Source: Chrysemys picta bellii
Taxonomy: Eukaryota; Chordata; Testudines; Emydidae
Length of the DNA: 64,000 bases
Assembly (NCBI RefSeq): GCF_011386835.1
Contig: NC_088804.1
Location: 35,265,549-35,329,548 of the forward strand
Reading direction: 5' to 3'
Position numbers and translations under genes: made by a program. Shown here in pieces: positions 1-9,456 of the stretch. Positions within the stretch are counted from its first letter, which is position 1. The number at the start of each line of letters is the position of its first letter. Under the pieces are notes generated by a model. It was not told the origin of the DNA. It did not search any database and worked only from the letters and a program-made list of their open reading frames with translations.

Positions 1-180
1 CAGAAAGAGACATAAAAATGATTGTTTACTCAATTGTTTAATAAAATACACACATAAATATGAAATAATAACAGTCAAGCAAACATACCAATCACTCTTA
101 CTCAGAACTATAACTCTAGCCATGTTATAGGTTGGAGGTGCCCAGATACCTGGAAGGAGATCGAGACGTGCTCATATGAA

Positions 181-831
181 GTAGGGGAAGTTGAAGCAAT
201 AGGTCCGTGTCTTGTCTATGTAGAAACATTCACATACTTGGGCAGCACAATCAGCCAGGATGGTGGAACAAGTTAGGACATCCAGAACGAAATCAATAAA
301 GCCAAGAACACCTTCATGAGCTTAAATACAGTCTGGAAATCATCAAAATACAACACCAAAACCAAACCCAAGATTTATCAGAGCTGTGTACTTGCAACAT
401 TACTTTATAGTGCAGAATGCTGGGGAATGAGAAAGTATGGCATGTCCAAACTGTCTTCATTCCATATAACCTGCCTCAGAAAAATCCTCCCTTTCTTTGG
501 CCCAGAGCAATTTCAAGCCAAGATCTATTGGCACAGTGCAGCCAAGAGGATATGAGCACCGTCACTGCCAGGAGGCGTTGGAGATGGATTGGCCATGTGC
601 TTCAGATGGAAACTGATTCCATTACCAGAGTAGCAATAAGATGGACACCTGAAGGCAAATAAAAATGAGGCTGCCCAAAAACAAAATGGTGAAGAGCATT
701 GGAAGCTGAGCTGAAAAACTTGGAGCACAGCTGGGGAACCATTGAAAGACTTGCCAGAAACAGACAGGAGTGGAGGAGCTTCATTGCTGCCCTAAACGCC
801 CAAGGTGTAATAGGACCATGATGATGATGAT
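181..831 (+). mobile_element. RTE-like non-LTR retrotransposon, 3' end (decayed)
   Basis: This is the C-terminal end of a LINE reverse-transcriptase polyprotein, beyond the catalytic core. From 220 the frame reads VETFTYLGSTISQDGG, meets a stop near 274, and continues through YQSCVLATLLYSAECWG. Around 550 the homology shifts to another frame (ARRRWRWIGHVLQMETDSI, then RWTPEGK), followed by further stops. The order 'TYLGS - LLY..E.W - RRWRWIGH - RWTPEGK' is typical of the C-terminal region of many animal endonuclease-reverse transcriptases, often labelled RTE-type. The copy ends in a short ATG/TGA repeat at about 810-831, as RTE/BovB elements often do. Two stops and a frameshift make it a dead 5'-truncated copy. 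The exact clade is uncertain. A second relative lies near 43.1-43.8 kb. Confidence 0.72.
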
Positions 832-960
832 GTCTATTTAGACTATAAACTCTTTAGGCAAAGGTCTATCTTTCCTATCAGTGTGTGCAGCACTTAGCCC
901 AAAGGGATCTCATTTGGGACATCTAGATGCTACCACCATGTAAATACTAAATGGCAACAA
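832..960 (+). repeat. CORE-SINE (MIR-like) 3' portion
   Basis: The segment runs 'tctatttagactataaactc', then an aggcaaaggtctatct block, a gcagcacttagcccaa block and a tctagatgctaccaccatg end. This is the same order as the complete copies at 6450 and 14000. The tRNA-like head is missing. It directly abuts the ATG-repeat tail of the LINE fragment upstream. Confidence 0.55.
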
Positions 961-2084
961 TATATTCAGTGTTGCAACTAAAACTTGCATAATCTTCCCA
1001 TCACTGTGACAAAATTCTCTAAAGCCACCTCCTACCAAAAGGCTTCTTAATATGCTGATAGACCTTTAACTCCAGTAGTGCTACCATGCCATGCTATGCC
1101 AAACTCAGTTTCCATTCACTTTGGACTTTCATTCCAGCCCTGATGAAGGCCTGAGGCCTAATTCTCCTCTCGCTTCTACCAAAATATAATCAGGAGTAAC
1201 TTCCATTTCAGTGAATGGAAATACCTATGGTAGTCGGATCAGAAAGGGTTTTTGGGGTCACCAACCAGAAAGCACTGAAGTAATCATGAAGAATTGATAA
1301 GATGCAAACATAATTTTAAATATCCCATTGTAATAATAAGCTTTGTAAACCTTAATTTAAAACAAGACAGCTTAAAAGCTTTATGGATTTGAGTGATAAT
1401 ACATCATCTATATTGATGGCTGATCGCAATTTTGGAACCCGACATACTGTTATTTCTGTTTTGCATTGCTAACAATGAAGTTCAGAGCAACAGTATACTT
1501 TATAAAAAGCTTTGGTATAACATTGTGGTAACACTGACATTAAATAATGATAACAGGCCTGAGCCATGGTTTTATGGAAAAATCAGTCCTTGAGGTGACA
1601 AATTAGCCTACCTTAGCCACATGACATATCTCAGGCTCACCCACCAATCAACATGTGAGCTTTCTGCAAAGCAGAGGATAAAAAAAGGGTAAAGTTGGTC
1701 ATCTGGCAGGTTCACCACTCAGAAGAGACTCTTGATTCCTATGTGCTCTGGTAGCCAATGTGGAAATCACAGCATCAGCACATCAGTGGGGAGCTCTGAG
1801 ATCTGTGTTCTCCAGGCAAAGAGGCAGAGGTCACTTCTCAGGAAATTAAACACTTACAGGGACTTCTAAGGAAAATGGATAGAAATTCTGAATCTCCTTT
1901 CCATTCAACTTCTGGAAGCATTTCAGCTCCACCAGTGAAGAGGGAAGTAGAGGGAGAAAAGCTTGCGTTAGCAACCAGCATCAATACCAAGTTTTTTAAA
2001 AATTCCTTCTTTGTTTTCTGCTTTGTACCACAGCTGTAAAACAGCCAGTGGGAGCTATGGCAGGATAGAAGCTTGCAAGTATAC
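961..2084. other. Unassigned AT-rich interval
   Basis: No coding region or element end was recognised. Around 1139-1220 there is a degraded 'aattctcctct ... caggagtaactt' quasi-palindrome of a kind that recurs through the window. The only longer frame (1838-2086, minus) has no recognisable motif. Confidence 0.5.
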
Positions 2085-2098
2085 ATACCTCAGAGATC

Positions 2099-2632
2099 TT
2101 GGGAGACAGACCTGTCCTCGCTTACAGACAACCCCCCAACCTAAAGCAAATACTCACCAGCAACCACACATCACTGAACAAAAACACTGACCCAGGAACC
2201 TATCCTTGTAACAAAGCCCAATGCCAACTCTGTCCACATATCTATTCAAGTGACATCATCATAGGACCTAATCACATCAGCCATACCATCAGGGGCTCAT
2301 TCACCTGCACATCTACCAATGTGATATATGCCATCATGTGCCAGCAATGCCCCTCTGCCATGTACATTGGCCAAACTGGATAGTCTCTACGCAAAAGAAT
2401 TAATGGACACAAATCTGACATCAGGAATCATAATACTCAAAAACCAGTGGGAGAACACTTTAACCTGTCTGGCCATTCAATGACAGACCTGCGGGTGGCT
2501 ATATTACAACAGGAAAACTTCAAAAACAGACTCCAACGAGAGACTGCTGAGCTGGAATTGATATGCAAACTAGATACAATCAACTCAGGATTGAATAAGG
2601 ACTGGGAATTGCTGAGCCATTACAAACATTGA
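2099..2632 (+). pseudogene. PLE GIY-YIG endonuclease domain (interrupted)
   Basis: The frame from 2099 reads through a cysteine-rich CNKAQCQLCPHIY segment and then NVIYAIMCQQCP and MYIGQTG, the GIY-YIG signature region. It stops at the tag codon around 2381-2383, where related copies would be expected to continue. The same frame continues after the stop with LRKRINGHKSDIRN, then EHFNLSGHS and ETAELELICKLDTINSGLN, ending at 2632. Only one in-frame stop separates the two halves and there is no frameshift, so the copy is close to intact over about 178 codons. The domain would nick target DNA during PLE integration. No start codon is implied, because the element is 5'-truncated and the domain lies at the end of a larger protein. 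Confidence 0.85.
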
Positions 2633-2820
2633 ATCTATCTCCCCTTTTAAGTATTCTCACACTTCTTATCAAACTGTCTGTACTGGGCTAGCTTGATTAT
2701 CACTTCAAAAGTTTTTTTTCTCTTACTTAATTGGCCTCTCAGAGTTGGTAAGACAACTCCCACCTGTTCATGCTCTCTGTATGTGTGTATATATATCTCC
2801 TCAATATATGTTCCACTCTA

Positions 2821-2870
2821 TATGCATCCGAAGAAGTGGGCTGTAGCCCACGAAAGCTTATGCTCTAATA
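2821..2870 (+). ncRNA. Hammerhead-ribozyme-like fold in PLE 3' region (candidate)
   Basis: The order of parts resembles a minimal type I hammerhead. CCGAAGA (2828-2834) fits the CUGANGA core except C for U at the second base. It is followed by a 6-bp perfect stem GTGGGC/GCCCAC (2836-2841 and 2846-2851) with a TGTA loop, then GAAA (2852-2855). A two-pair GC/GC stem III with a TTAT loop follows, and a CTC cleavage triplet at 2863-2865. Faults: an extra A at 2835 before stem II and a poor stem I. Hammerhead motifs are known in Penelope-like elements; activity of this copy is inference. The partner copy near 63.8 kb, read on minus, keeps CCGATGA and GAAA but has a mismatched stem II. Confidence 0.4.
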
Positions 2871-2957
2871 AATTTGTTAGTCTCTAAGGTGCCACAAGTA
2901 CTCCTGTTCTTTTTGCGGATACAGACTAACACGGCTGCTACTCTGATACCTCAGAGA

Positions 2958-5900
2958 GATACTGTATTGTCCTACCGTATATCTGAGGAAGACTTTTTTT
3001 GTTAAAACACTGAAGCTGGTGGGCCTGTGTCCTAGTCCCAACTTTACTGTGGACTTGCTGGGTGATCTCAGACAAATCTAATTTCTTCAAAAGTTACACT
3101 CAGTCTGTAACGACTTTGGGCTGCGCTTTCCTTCTACATGAGACGGAAAGAACAACCTCGATTTTGCGGGAGCGGTGTGAATTTGAGTTCATCAAGTTTA
3201 TAAAGCACTCTGAGAACATCTGAAGGCAGGGGATGTAAAAAGAAAATATTAGAATATGAACAAGAAATAGGATCAGGTGCAACAAATCTATGCAACTTGC
3301 ACATGGTGACAGAGAGCAGGTAATTATGTGAAGCATGTGAAACTCATATAAGAGTTAATTTCCAAAATGTAGCAACTGTCACAAGCTTCTAGAAATGGCT
3401 TCACGAGTCTGCTCCACCCTAAGAAATAACCACTTTAAATAGGAGGCTGCACTGACGTGTGACAGTAATAAGCATTTTTGCATTCAAGAAACCGGGGACA
3501 ATTCACAATCTGTGGCATGATTCATTCAGTCAAAATTAAATGACGAACTGCAAAATTGGAGATGACACAGGTTTATGGAAATTAATATTATGATCCACTG
3601 AGCATTACAGTTCGAAAGCAGACAATGATTCCTGAAATATCATACAAGGACTAAAATTTAAATTAAATGGGAAGCAACTAAAGCCAAGGCCAAAGAGACT
3701 TGTACTAAACTGCCCATGAAGTACCATCCCATAGTAGAAGAATATCTTCATGCTTTTTTACTGGTACACTTTCAGAACAGCAAACAGATTTTAATTCTCT
3801 AATTTTACATTTGGAATATATCAAAATCAGGCATATGGCATTATCAGCAATGAAAATGTATTACATAGTTGTAAAAAATACTGTCTAAACCTCTCTACTC
3901 ACAATAGTATTTTATGGGCCAATTTTTTAGGCAACTTAAAATTGGCAGCATCCAAAGCTGTACTTATAATTTTTTCATGTGTAAACTGAAAAATTAGGTG
4001 TCTGTCTTCACAATCTACTAAAATACCTGTTTGTGTGCTTATGAAGACAGTATGCTGAAGTTCATGTGATTATTATGTGAGGCCAAACTACCAAAACTGT
4101 ACCTATAATTTTTGCATTATAAGTCATTTTTCTCTCCTTGTGCCGCATAGGAACCCATTTTTCAGGTTCTGTATGGCAGATCTATAGGTACCTCTAGATC
4201 ATTCTGCATTGCTAGATTCAACCAATCACACGACAACAGTTAATTAGAGTACTGCTGGCTGGGATGGGAATACCTGCTGAGAGACAGTGGAAGCAGTTCA
4301 GCTAAAGAGTTACCCACACTGATTTTTATTATTAATAAATGCACCGTACAGTAATTACAGACTCAGACTCATCTCCAATGTCGTTAAGCACATTGCATTG
4401 CTCCGAGAGCCAAGACATGTGGCATCTGAACGCGTTGGCATGGGGTGCTTCACAAATAAAATGATGCTGAGTCATAATAATACCATCATCATAGGGGAAT
4501 AAAAATGTGATCCTCCCACCTCCATGACTGTTTTATGCAATGAAAACAACTGGCGCACTGCTACATGCACATATTCATGACAAGTCAGTTAATTAATTAA
4601 AAACAACCCATAATATTAAAATGTGACCCAAGTAAGCAGAGGCTTTGAGGACCTCAGCTGACTTGTTCTACCCTGCCATGTGCATGACCCTGGAGAGCTG
4701 ATTCTCAGGTAAAGGGCAGATGGCTTCAGAAATGTAGGTTCCCTTTGACTCATCATTCAGGCTTGTCAGCTGGCATTACCCTAGGAGGTATTTGACAATG
4801 TGAGTGTACCCATCAGGGGTGTGAATTACAGAGTGTTCTAATGTGTCCTGAGTGAACCCTCACCCCCCGGAACACTGAATCTTTTAACTGCCCAGGTTGG
4901 TTAAAAACCAGCCAAGTGGCAACTCTAGAAGTTGATTAGATTCTGGTCACTGGGAAAACTGCAGAGGGGGAGGAATCTATCCACACAACAGGCTGCAGAA
5001 ACACATCTGCAGCTGCTGCTCAGTGCCAAAGGCTGGACTAGCACTTCTCTGTGTATAAGTGGGAGGAGCGGATGGATGAGAGTGCTGTAGTGAATTCTCC
5101 AGTACTAACCATCACCCATCCTGTCCACTGCCCTGACCCCACCCTGGTGGTGCACAGCTGGGTAAGGAGGTCCCCCACACTGGGTTCCATCCTGCACCTC
5201 ACTCCCAGGCAGACTCCAGGAATCTTGTACTCACCTGCATAGAAAAGCGTGTACATCTCCACTCTCACAGGGCCCTTTATACCTATAGAACAGGGAGCAG
5301 GACTCAGCGCTAAAGGCCTAATCCTGCACTATCAAAGGCAATAGTCCTTTTGCCATTGACTTCAATAGGAGAAGGATCAGGGCTGACATGCAGGAAGTTT
5401 GGATTTTAGGCATATGTAGAGCTGTATCTAAAGTTAGAATCTGGCCGTTACTGTGTATTGCAGAGTCATCTGGATACAGGACACAGCAGCAATGCCTGTT
5501 TCGGGTAGAGGATAACAGCTATAAATAGTTCAACACAGGCTAGACTTGAGCTGTCTAGCTCCAGAAAACAAGTGATTCAATCCTAACCCATTAAGAGAAT
5601 ATGGAAGAGAGTCACACTCAGGGGGACGGCAAGTGAGCAACTTGAACCCACGAGTTTTATTGCAGCTTTTGCCCCAGCCTACCACTCACATGCAGCTGAC
5701 CTGGTGGGCTGCAGATGGAGAGGTGATATCTAGGATAGCCAGGCTCCAGTCCATAAGTACAGTTAGATAGCACTTCTCAGGACACATCTGTGTCTTTCTC
5801 TGGCTGCCCTAAAGCCAGCTTAAGGAACCCCTAGGTGACTATCCCTGAGCTGGGGAACTTGCAGGTGGCAGACATGCTGTAGCTGCTCTGACACCACCTC

Positions 5901-6076
5901 CACTCCCAGTGCCTTGTACATGGGGCATATCCTGAGTAAAGGAGCCACGGCCAAGTTGTCCCTATACCCTTGTGATCCCTAGTTCCTGGAACTGCCCCAC
6001 GCATAGCTTAAAGCAGCATTTTGCAGGGGTTCTGGGGTAGCAAAGATGTGATCAAGGATCTGAAGAGGTCACCTTA
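2958..6076. other. Unassigned 3.1-kb interval
   Basis: No element ends, SINE boxes or coding motifs were recognised. Overlapping short frames on both strands at 5038-5268 share one GC-richer stretch and look like chance. At 5320-5400 there is a 'cctaatcctgc ... attgacttcaatagga' motif of the dispersed type described in the findings. Confidence 0.5.
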
Positions 6077-6239
6077 ATCATAGAATCATAGAATATCAAG
6101 GTTGGAAAGGACCTCAGGAGGTCATCTAGTCCAACCCCCTGCTCAACGCAGGACCAATCCCCAACTAAATCAGCAAGGGGGTTGGACTAGATGACTTCCT
6201 GAGGTCTCTTCCAACCTTAATCTTCTATGATTCTATGAA
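6077..6239. repeat. Head-to-head pair of CR1-type 3' ends (quasi-palindrome)
   Basis: The left arm (6077-6142) is a minus-strand CR1-type tail: 'atcatagaatcatagaat', gttggaaaggacctcaggag, ctagtccaacccc. The right arm (6177-6239) is the same tail on plus: ggggttggactagatgac, cctgaggtctcttccaacc, tctatgattctatga. About 60 bases can pair, with a loop of roughly 35. Either two short insertions met, or one tail was copied in inverted form. No LINE coding remains. Confidence 0.8.
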
Positions 6240-6449
6240 ACACAGCTCAGTAGGACTGGACTGTAATTGCTCCCCTTCATTTATTTTTCTGGGGGAAAGT
6301 GGGTTCTAAGGAACAGGGTAAATGTTTGTGGTGGCATCCCTCTTATGCTTAAGTATAAACACCATCTTGCATGAGCACTGCACCCAGACAAGCACTGTGA
6401 ATTAATCCAGAGCTTAATATGTGAAGAATATACCCCAATTAAGAGCAGA

Positions 6450-6715
6450 GGCAGCCTGGTATGGTGGCTAGGACACTGGACTGGGAGCCAGGGAATCTGT
6501 GTTTTGTTCCAGCTCTGCCACTGTTCACTAGTCTGACCTTGGCCACTTCACCTCTGTTTCCCTTCTCACCCTATGTCTCTTATCTATTTAGACTAAGATT
6601 TTCAGGGCAGGGATGGTCTTACTAATGTCGGTAGAGCGCTTAGCAAAATGGAGCTCCTGATCTTATTTGGGGACTGTGGGCACTACTGTATTATATATAA
6701 CAACAACATATTAAG
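6450..6715 (+). repeat. CORE-SINE (MIR-like), nearly full length
   Basis: A tRNA-like head ('ggtggctaggacactggact', then ttgttccagctctgccactg) is followed by a core (gaccttggccacttcacctc) and a tail ('tctatttagactaag', cagggatggtctta, gagcgcttagcaaaatgg). The same order appears in the copies at 14000, 17480, 21578 and 48400. These are ancient Pol III transcripts mobilised by LINEs, and no A/B-box activity is expected now. Confidence 0.75.
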
Positions 6716-6779
6716 CTGGAGAAAGGGTGAAATGGATTTACATCTTTGCGCTGTTGCATCACATGGGATCAGACAAATT

Positions 6780-7870
6780 AATATAATGGATAAGGCCCTA
6801 TATTCAGCTCTGTCCTGCACAGCCTGGGTGAATGCCTTAAATGCAGCACCTTTCAGGCTCCAGAGAAAAGCCAGACAAGAATTCTCTTTATCCCCATTAC
6901 TCTTTGCTCTGGCAATCAAGACCTTGGCCAACAAAATACGTAATAACTCACAGATATAAGATATAAATATAGAGGGAGTGGACAGCAGAATTTCTCTTTG
7001 TGCAGATGACATTCTGCTATACATCACAAAGCTGACACTTCAGCACCAGCAGTGTCTTTCAGCTCAGCTTCTGGTTATAAAATAAGTCCAGAAGAAAGGC
7101 TATGATGGGAATATGGGGCCTTGAGTACTGTAACTGGAGCAGATCTGATTCCTGATAGCTTGGGAACCTACCCAGATGTAAAGTCAGTAGATGACAAAAA
7201 TTACCTCATTAGCTAATCAATTTTTTTTTTAAAAAAGGGGCTAGACAGGTGGTCAGCGCTACCTCTAACCTTAGCAAGTAGAATTGCAAGTGTTATAAAT
7301 GAATGATCTCTTGAGATTCTTATATATCTCTCTGGTGCTCCCAACATGTTTCTTTGGGCTCCTGGTCACTCATCTTACTAACTTCATTTGGGGAAGGGAT
7401 AAGAGCAGAATCAGGATGCCATGGAAACAGGGGATTGGCCCTCCCAAGCTTCATTGAATTCTTTCAGGCAGCCAAACTAAAATATTGGGTTCACTTCATT
7501 TTCAGCACCACACAAATGCATAGCCTAGGCACGGTTGGAACAATCAGCTTCTTCTCTCACCCAGCTGAGATCAGCTCTACAAAATAATCAAGCTACACCC
7601 CAGACTAACATACCCTTGGTATTTGGAACTGCTTAAGAGAGAAATTAATCTCAAACTTTCCTTGTCCCATCTAAAGTGTGTCTCCGACATAGCAGATTTT
7701 TTTCTCTGATCCCCATCCTGACACGGTAACTAGATATGAGCAGAATTCACTGACCCACTGAGGCCAACTCTTAAGAACTCAGACAAGCTGGAAACCATTT
7801 GTCAAACTGTCATAGCACAGACTCCAAAAAATCATTCTTTTATAAATACCTACAACTGTGGCTGATTTGG
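6780..7870 (+). pseudogene. L1-like ORF2 reverse transcriptase fragment (decayed)
   Basis: The frame at 6648-6959 contains FRLQRKARQEFSLSPLLFAL followed by AIKTLANKIR, matching the 'RGxRQGxPLSPLLFALAIEPLA' region of vertebrate L1-type reverse transcriptases. After a stop, ISLCADDILLYI (about 6988-7023) corresponds to the catalytic YADD box with Y replaced by C. Further on, GNRGLALPSFIEFFQAAKLK (frame 7354-7587) matches the L1 'GGLALPNFxLYYxAAQL' segment, and YLQLWLIWG near 7850 may be the next conserved block. Several stops and frame changes show a dead copy. The ORF2 5' end with the endonuclease and the 3' end are missing. It begins just after the upstream CORE-SINE. Confidence 0.72.
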
Positions 7871-8651
7871 GGATGCTCAAAATCTTGACTCAGATCTGCT
7901 CCCTGATCCGAATGCTCCCATTCCTTATAATGGGCCAAATCAAAACTGTAAGTCCACCTCAATCTTCCCCGACAAAATGTAGAGGGTTTAAAATATGGAT
8001 CCAAAATGGTGTTCCTTATATTTGCATTTAAGTGCACCTATTGCCAGAATAATGACTATATATGAAAGGTGCCTTCTTAATACAGACATCTAATCTGTGT
8101 GTCTGAGTCATACCTGCTGGCTTTGCTGACCAAGTTTTCTATTATTGTTAGCATCGCCAAGTCAATGCAGCTAGAGAGAAAGCTAGATTCTCCTCAGCAT
8201 CACATGTTGTTACCAATATCACAGCAGCCAGTGCTGCTTAGTGCTGGCAATGACTTACTGCGAGAGGGAGAACGAACACTGTTTCTGAGGTCTCAGGTTG
8301 AATTTGCGAGGATTTTGTCTTGGAGGCATCATATTTTGACTTGTAAACTGAACAAACTTTGGCCAGTAGCCATTGAGAGGGAATAAATACGGAAGCTCAT
8401 AATGTTTACAGAACTCCTTTTCAGAGCACTTTAAAGCCAGGCAGGAGGAATAGACTGGAGGACCAGAAAGCAGAATGTTTAGATTAAAAAATGAACAGCC
8501 CAGACTCTAACAACTTTCCATAATTAGAAATACTCCATAACACAGTATTTAACGTTAAATATTTTTAGCTCTATCAGCCTTCATATAAAATATTATCTCG
8601 AAATATTTTAGCCATGTTAACATTCATGACCCTGAAATCTCATATTATGAC
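7871..8651. other. Unassigned interval
   Basis: Nothing recognisable. The frame 8099-8386 (95 codons, plus) has no motif I can name and no neighbouring exon-like signals. Confidence 0.5.
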
Positions 8652-9290
8652 TGTGACAGACCCAGACCAGTGGGGTACAGAAGTCTGGTAGAGGGCAAAT
8701 ATACTGGTCACTGGATGAGTAGTTTTCTGTTCCCTGAGTGACCAGAGCAGGGGCTGTACTAGAGTAATCAGGAACCTGATAGAACCAGTTAAGGCAGGCA
8801 GGCTAATTAGGACACCTGGAGCCAATTAAGAAGAAGCTGCTAGAATCAATTAAGGCAGGCTAATCAGGGCACCTGGGTTTTAAAAGGAGCTCACTTCAGT
8901 TTGTGGTGCGAGTGTGAGGAGCTGGGAGCAAGAGGCGCAAGGAGCTGAGAGTGAGAGGGTATGCTGCTGGAGGACTGAGGAGCACAAGCGTTATCAGACA
9001 CCAGGAGGAAGGTCCTGTGGTGAGAATAAGGAAGGTGTTTGGAGGAGGCCATGGGGAAGTAGCCCAGGGAGTTGTAGCTGTCATGCAGCTGTTGCAGGAG
9101 GCACTATAGACAGCTGCAGTCCACAGGACCCTGGGCTGGAACCCCCCAAACCTCCCAATTGACCTGGACTGTGGGTTCTTCCAGAGGGGAAGGTCTCTGG
9201 GCTGTTCCCCAACCCACATGGTGAATCTCTGAGGCAAGAAAATCCACCAATAAGCGCAGGACCCACCAAGATAGAGGAAGAACTTTGTTA
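8652..9290 (+). mobile_element. LTR-like repeat, probably solo (approximate 3' boundary)
   Basis: The segment begins with TGTGACAGACCCAGACCAG. It has a direct subrepeat ('ccaattaagaagaagctgc' and 'tcaattaaggcaggctaatc') and a possible TATA-like 'ttttaaaagg' at about 8878. A purine-rich stretch follows. A TG start plus a promoter-like middle suggests a retroelement LTR. No CA end, primer site or internal coding region was located, so the right boundary is a guess. The ORFs here (8896-9390 minus, 8914-9162 plus) overlap on opposite strands and carry no retroelement motif. Confidence 0.45.
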
Positions 9291-9456
9291 TAGATGCTTC
9301 ATCCATAAGAGGGAAAAGGGATAAAGCGGCAATTTCAGCAAAGGAACCAGGGTAAAGAAGCGGACAAGAGTTATTACTGATCTGTAGCAAGAAAGATTAA
9401 AGGCAGTACTCACCTCACGGCACTCTGCCAAGCAGCAGACAAAGAAGATCAAAGGG

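Larger units (their letters stand above)
2085..2957 (+). mobile_element. Penelope-like element (PLE), 5'-truncated, with 12-bp TSD
   Basis: The 849-bp insert at 2097-2945 is flanked by identical direct repeats 'atacctcagaga' (2085-2096 and 2946-2957), so both ends can be placed. It carries the end of a PLE open frame with a GIY-YIG endonuclease, then a 3' untranslated part with a strong inverted stem (2836-2851) and a terminal 'cggctgctactctg'. The same 3' end recurs at 46954-47077 and, on the other strand, from 63757 to the window edge. PLEs typically encode a reverse transcriptase joined to a GIY-YIG nuclease; the reverse-transcriptase part is missing here. The TSD shows genuine insertion and modest age. 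Confidence 0.88.

Noticed and set aside
8896..9390. 164-codon minus frame
   Set aside because: It lies inside an LTR-like repeat, overlaps other frames and lacks any retroelement or host motif.
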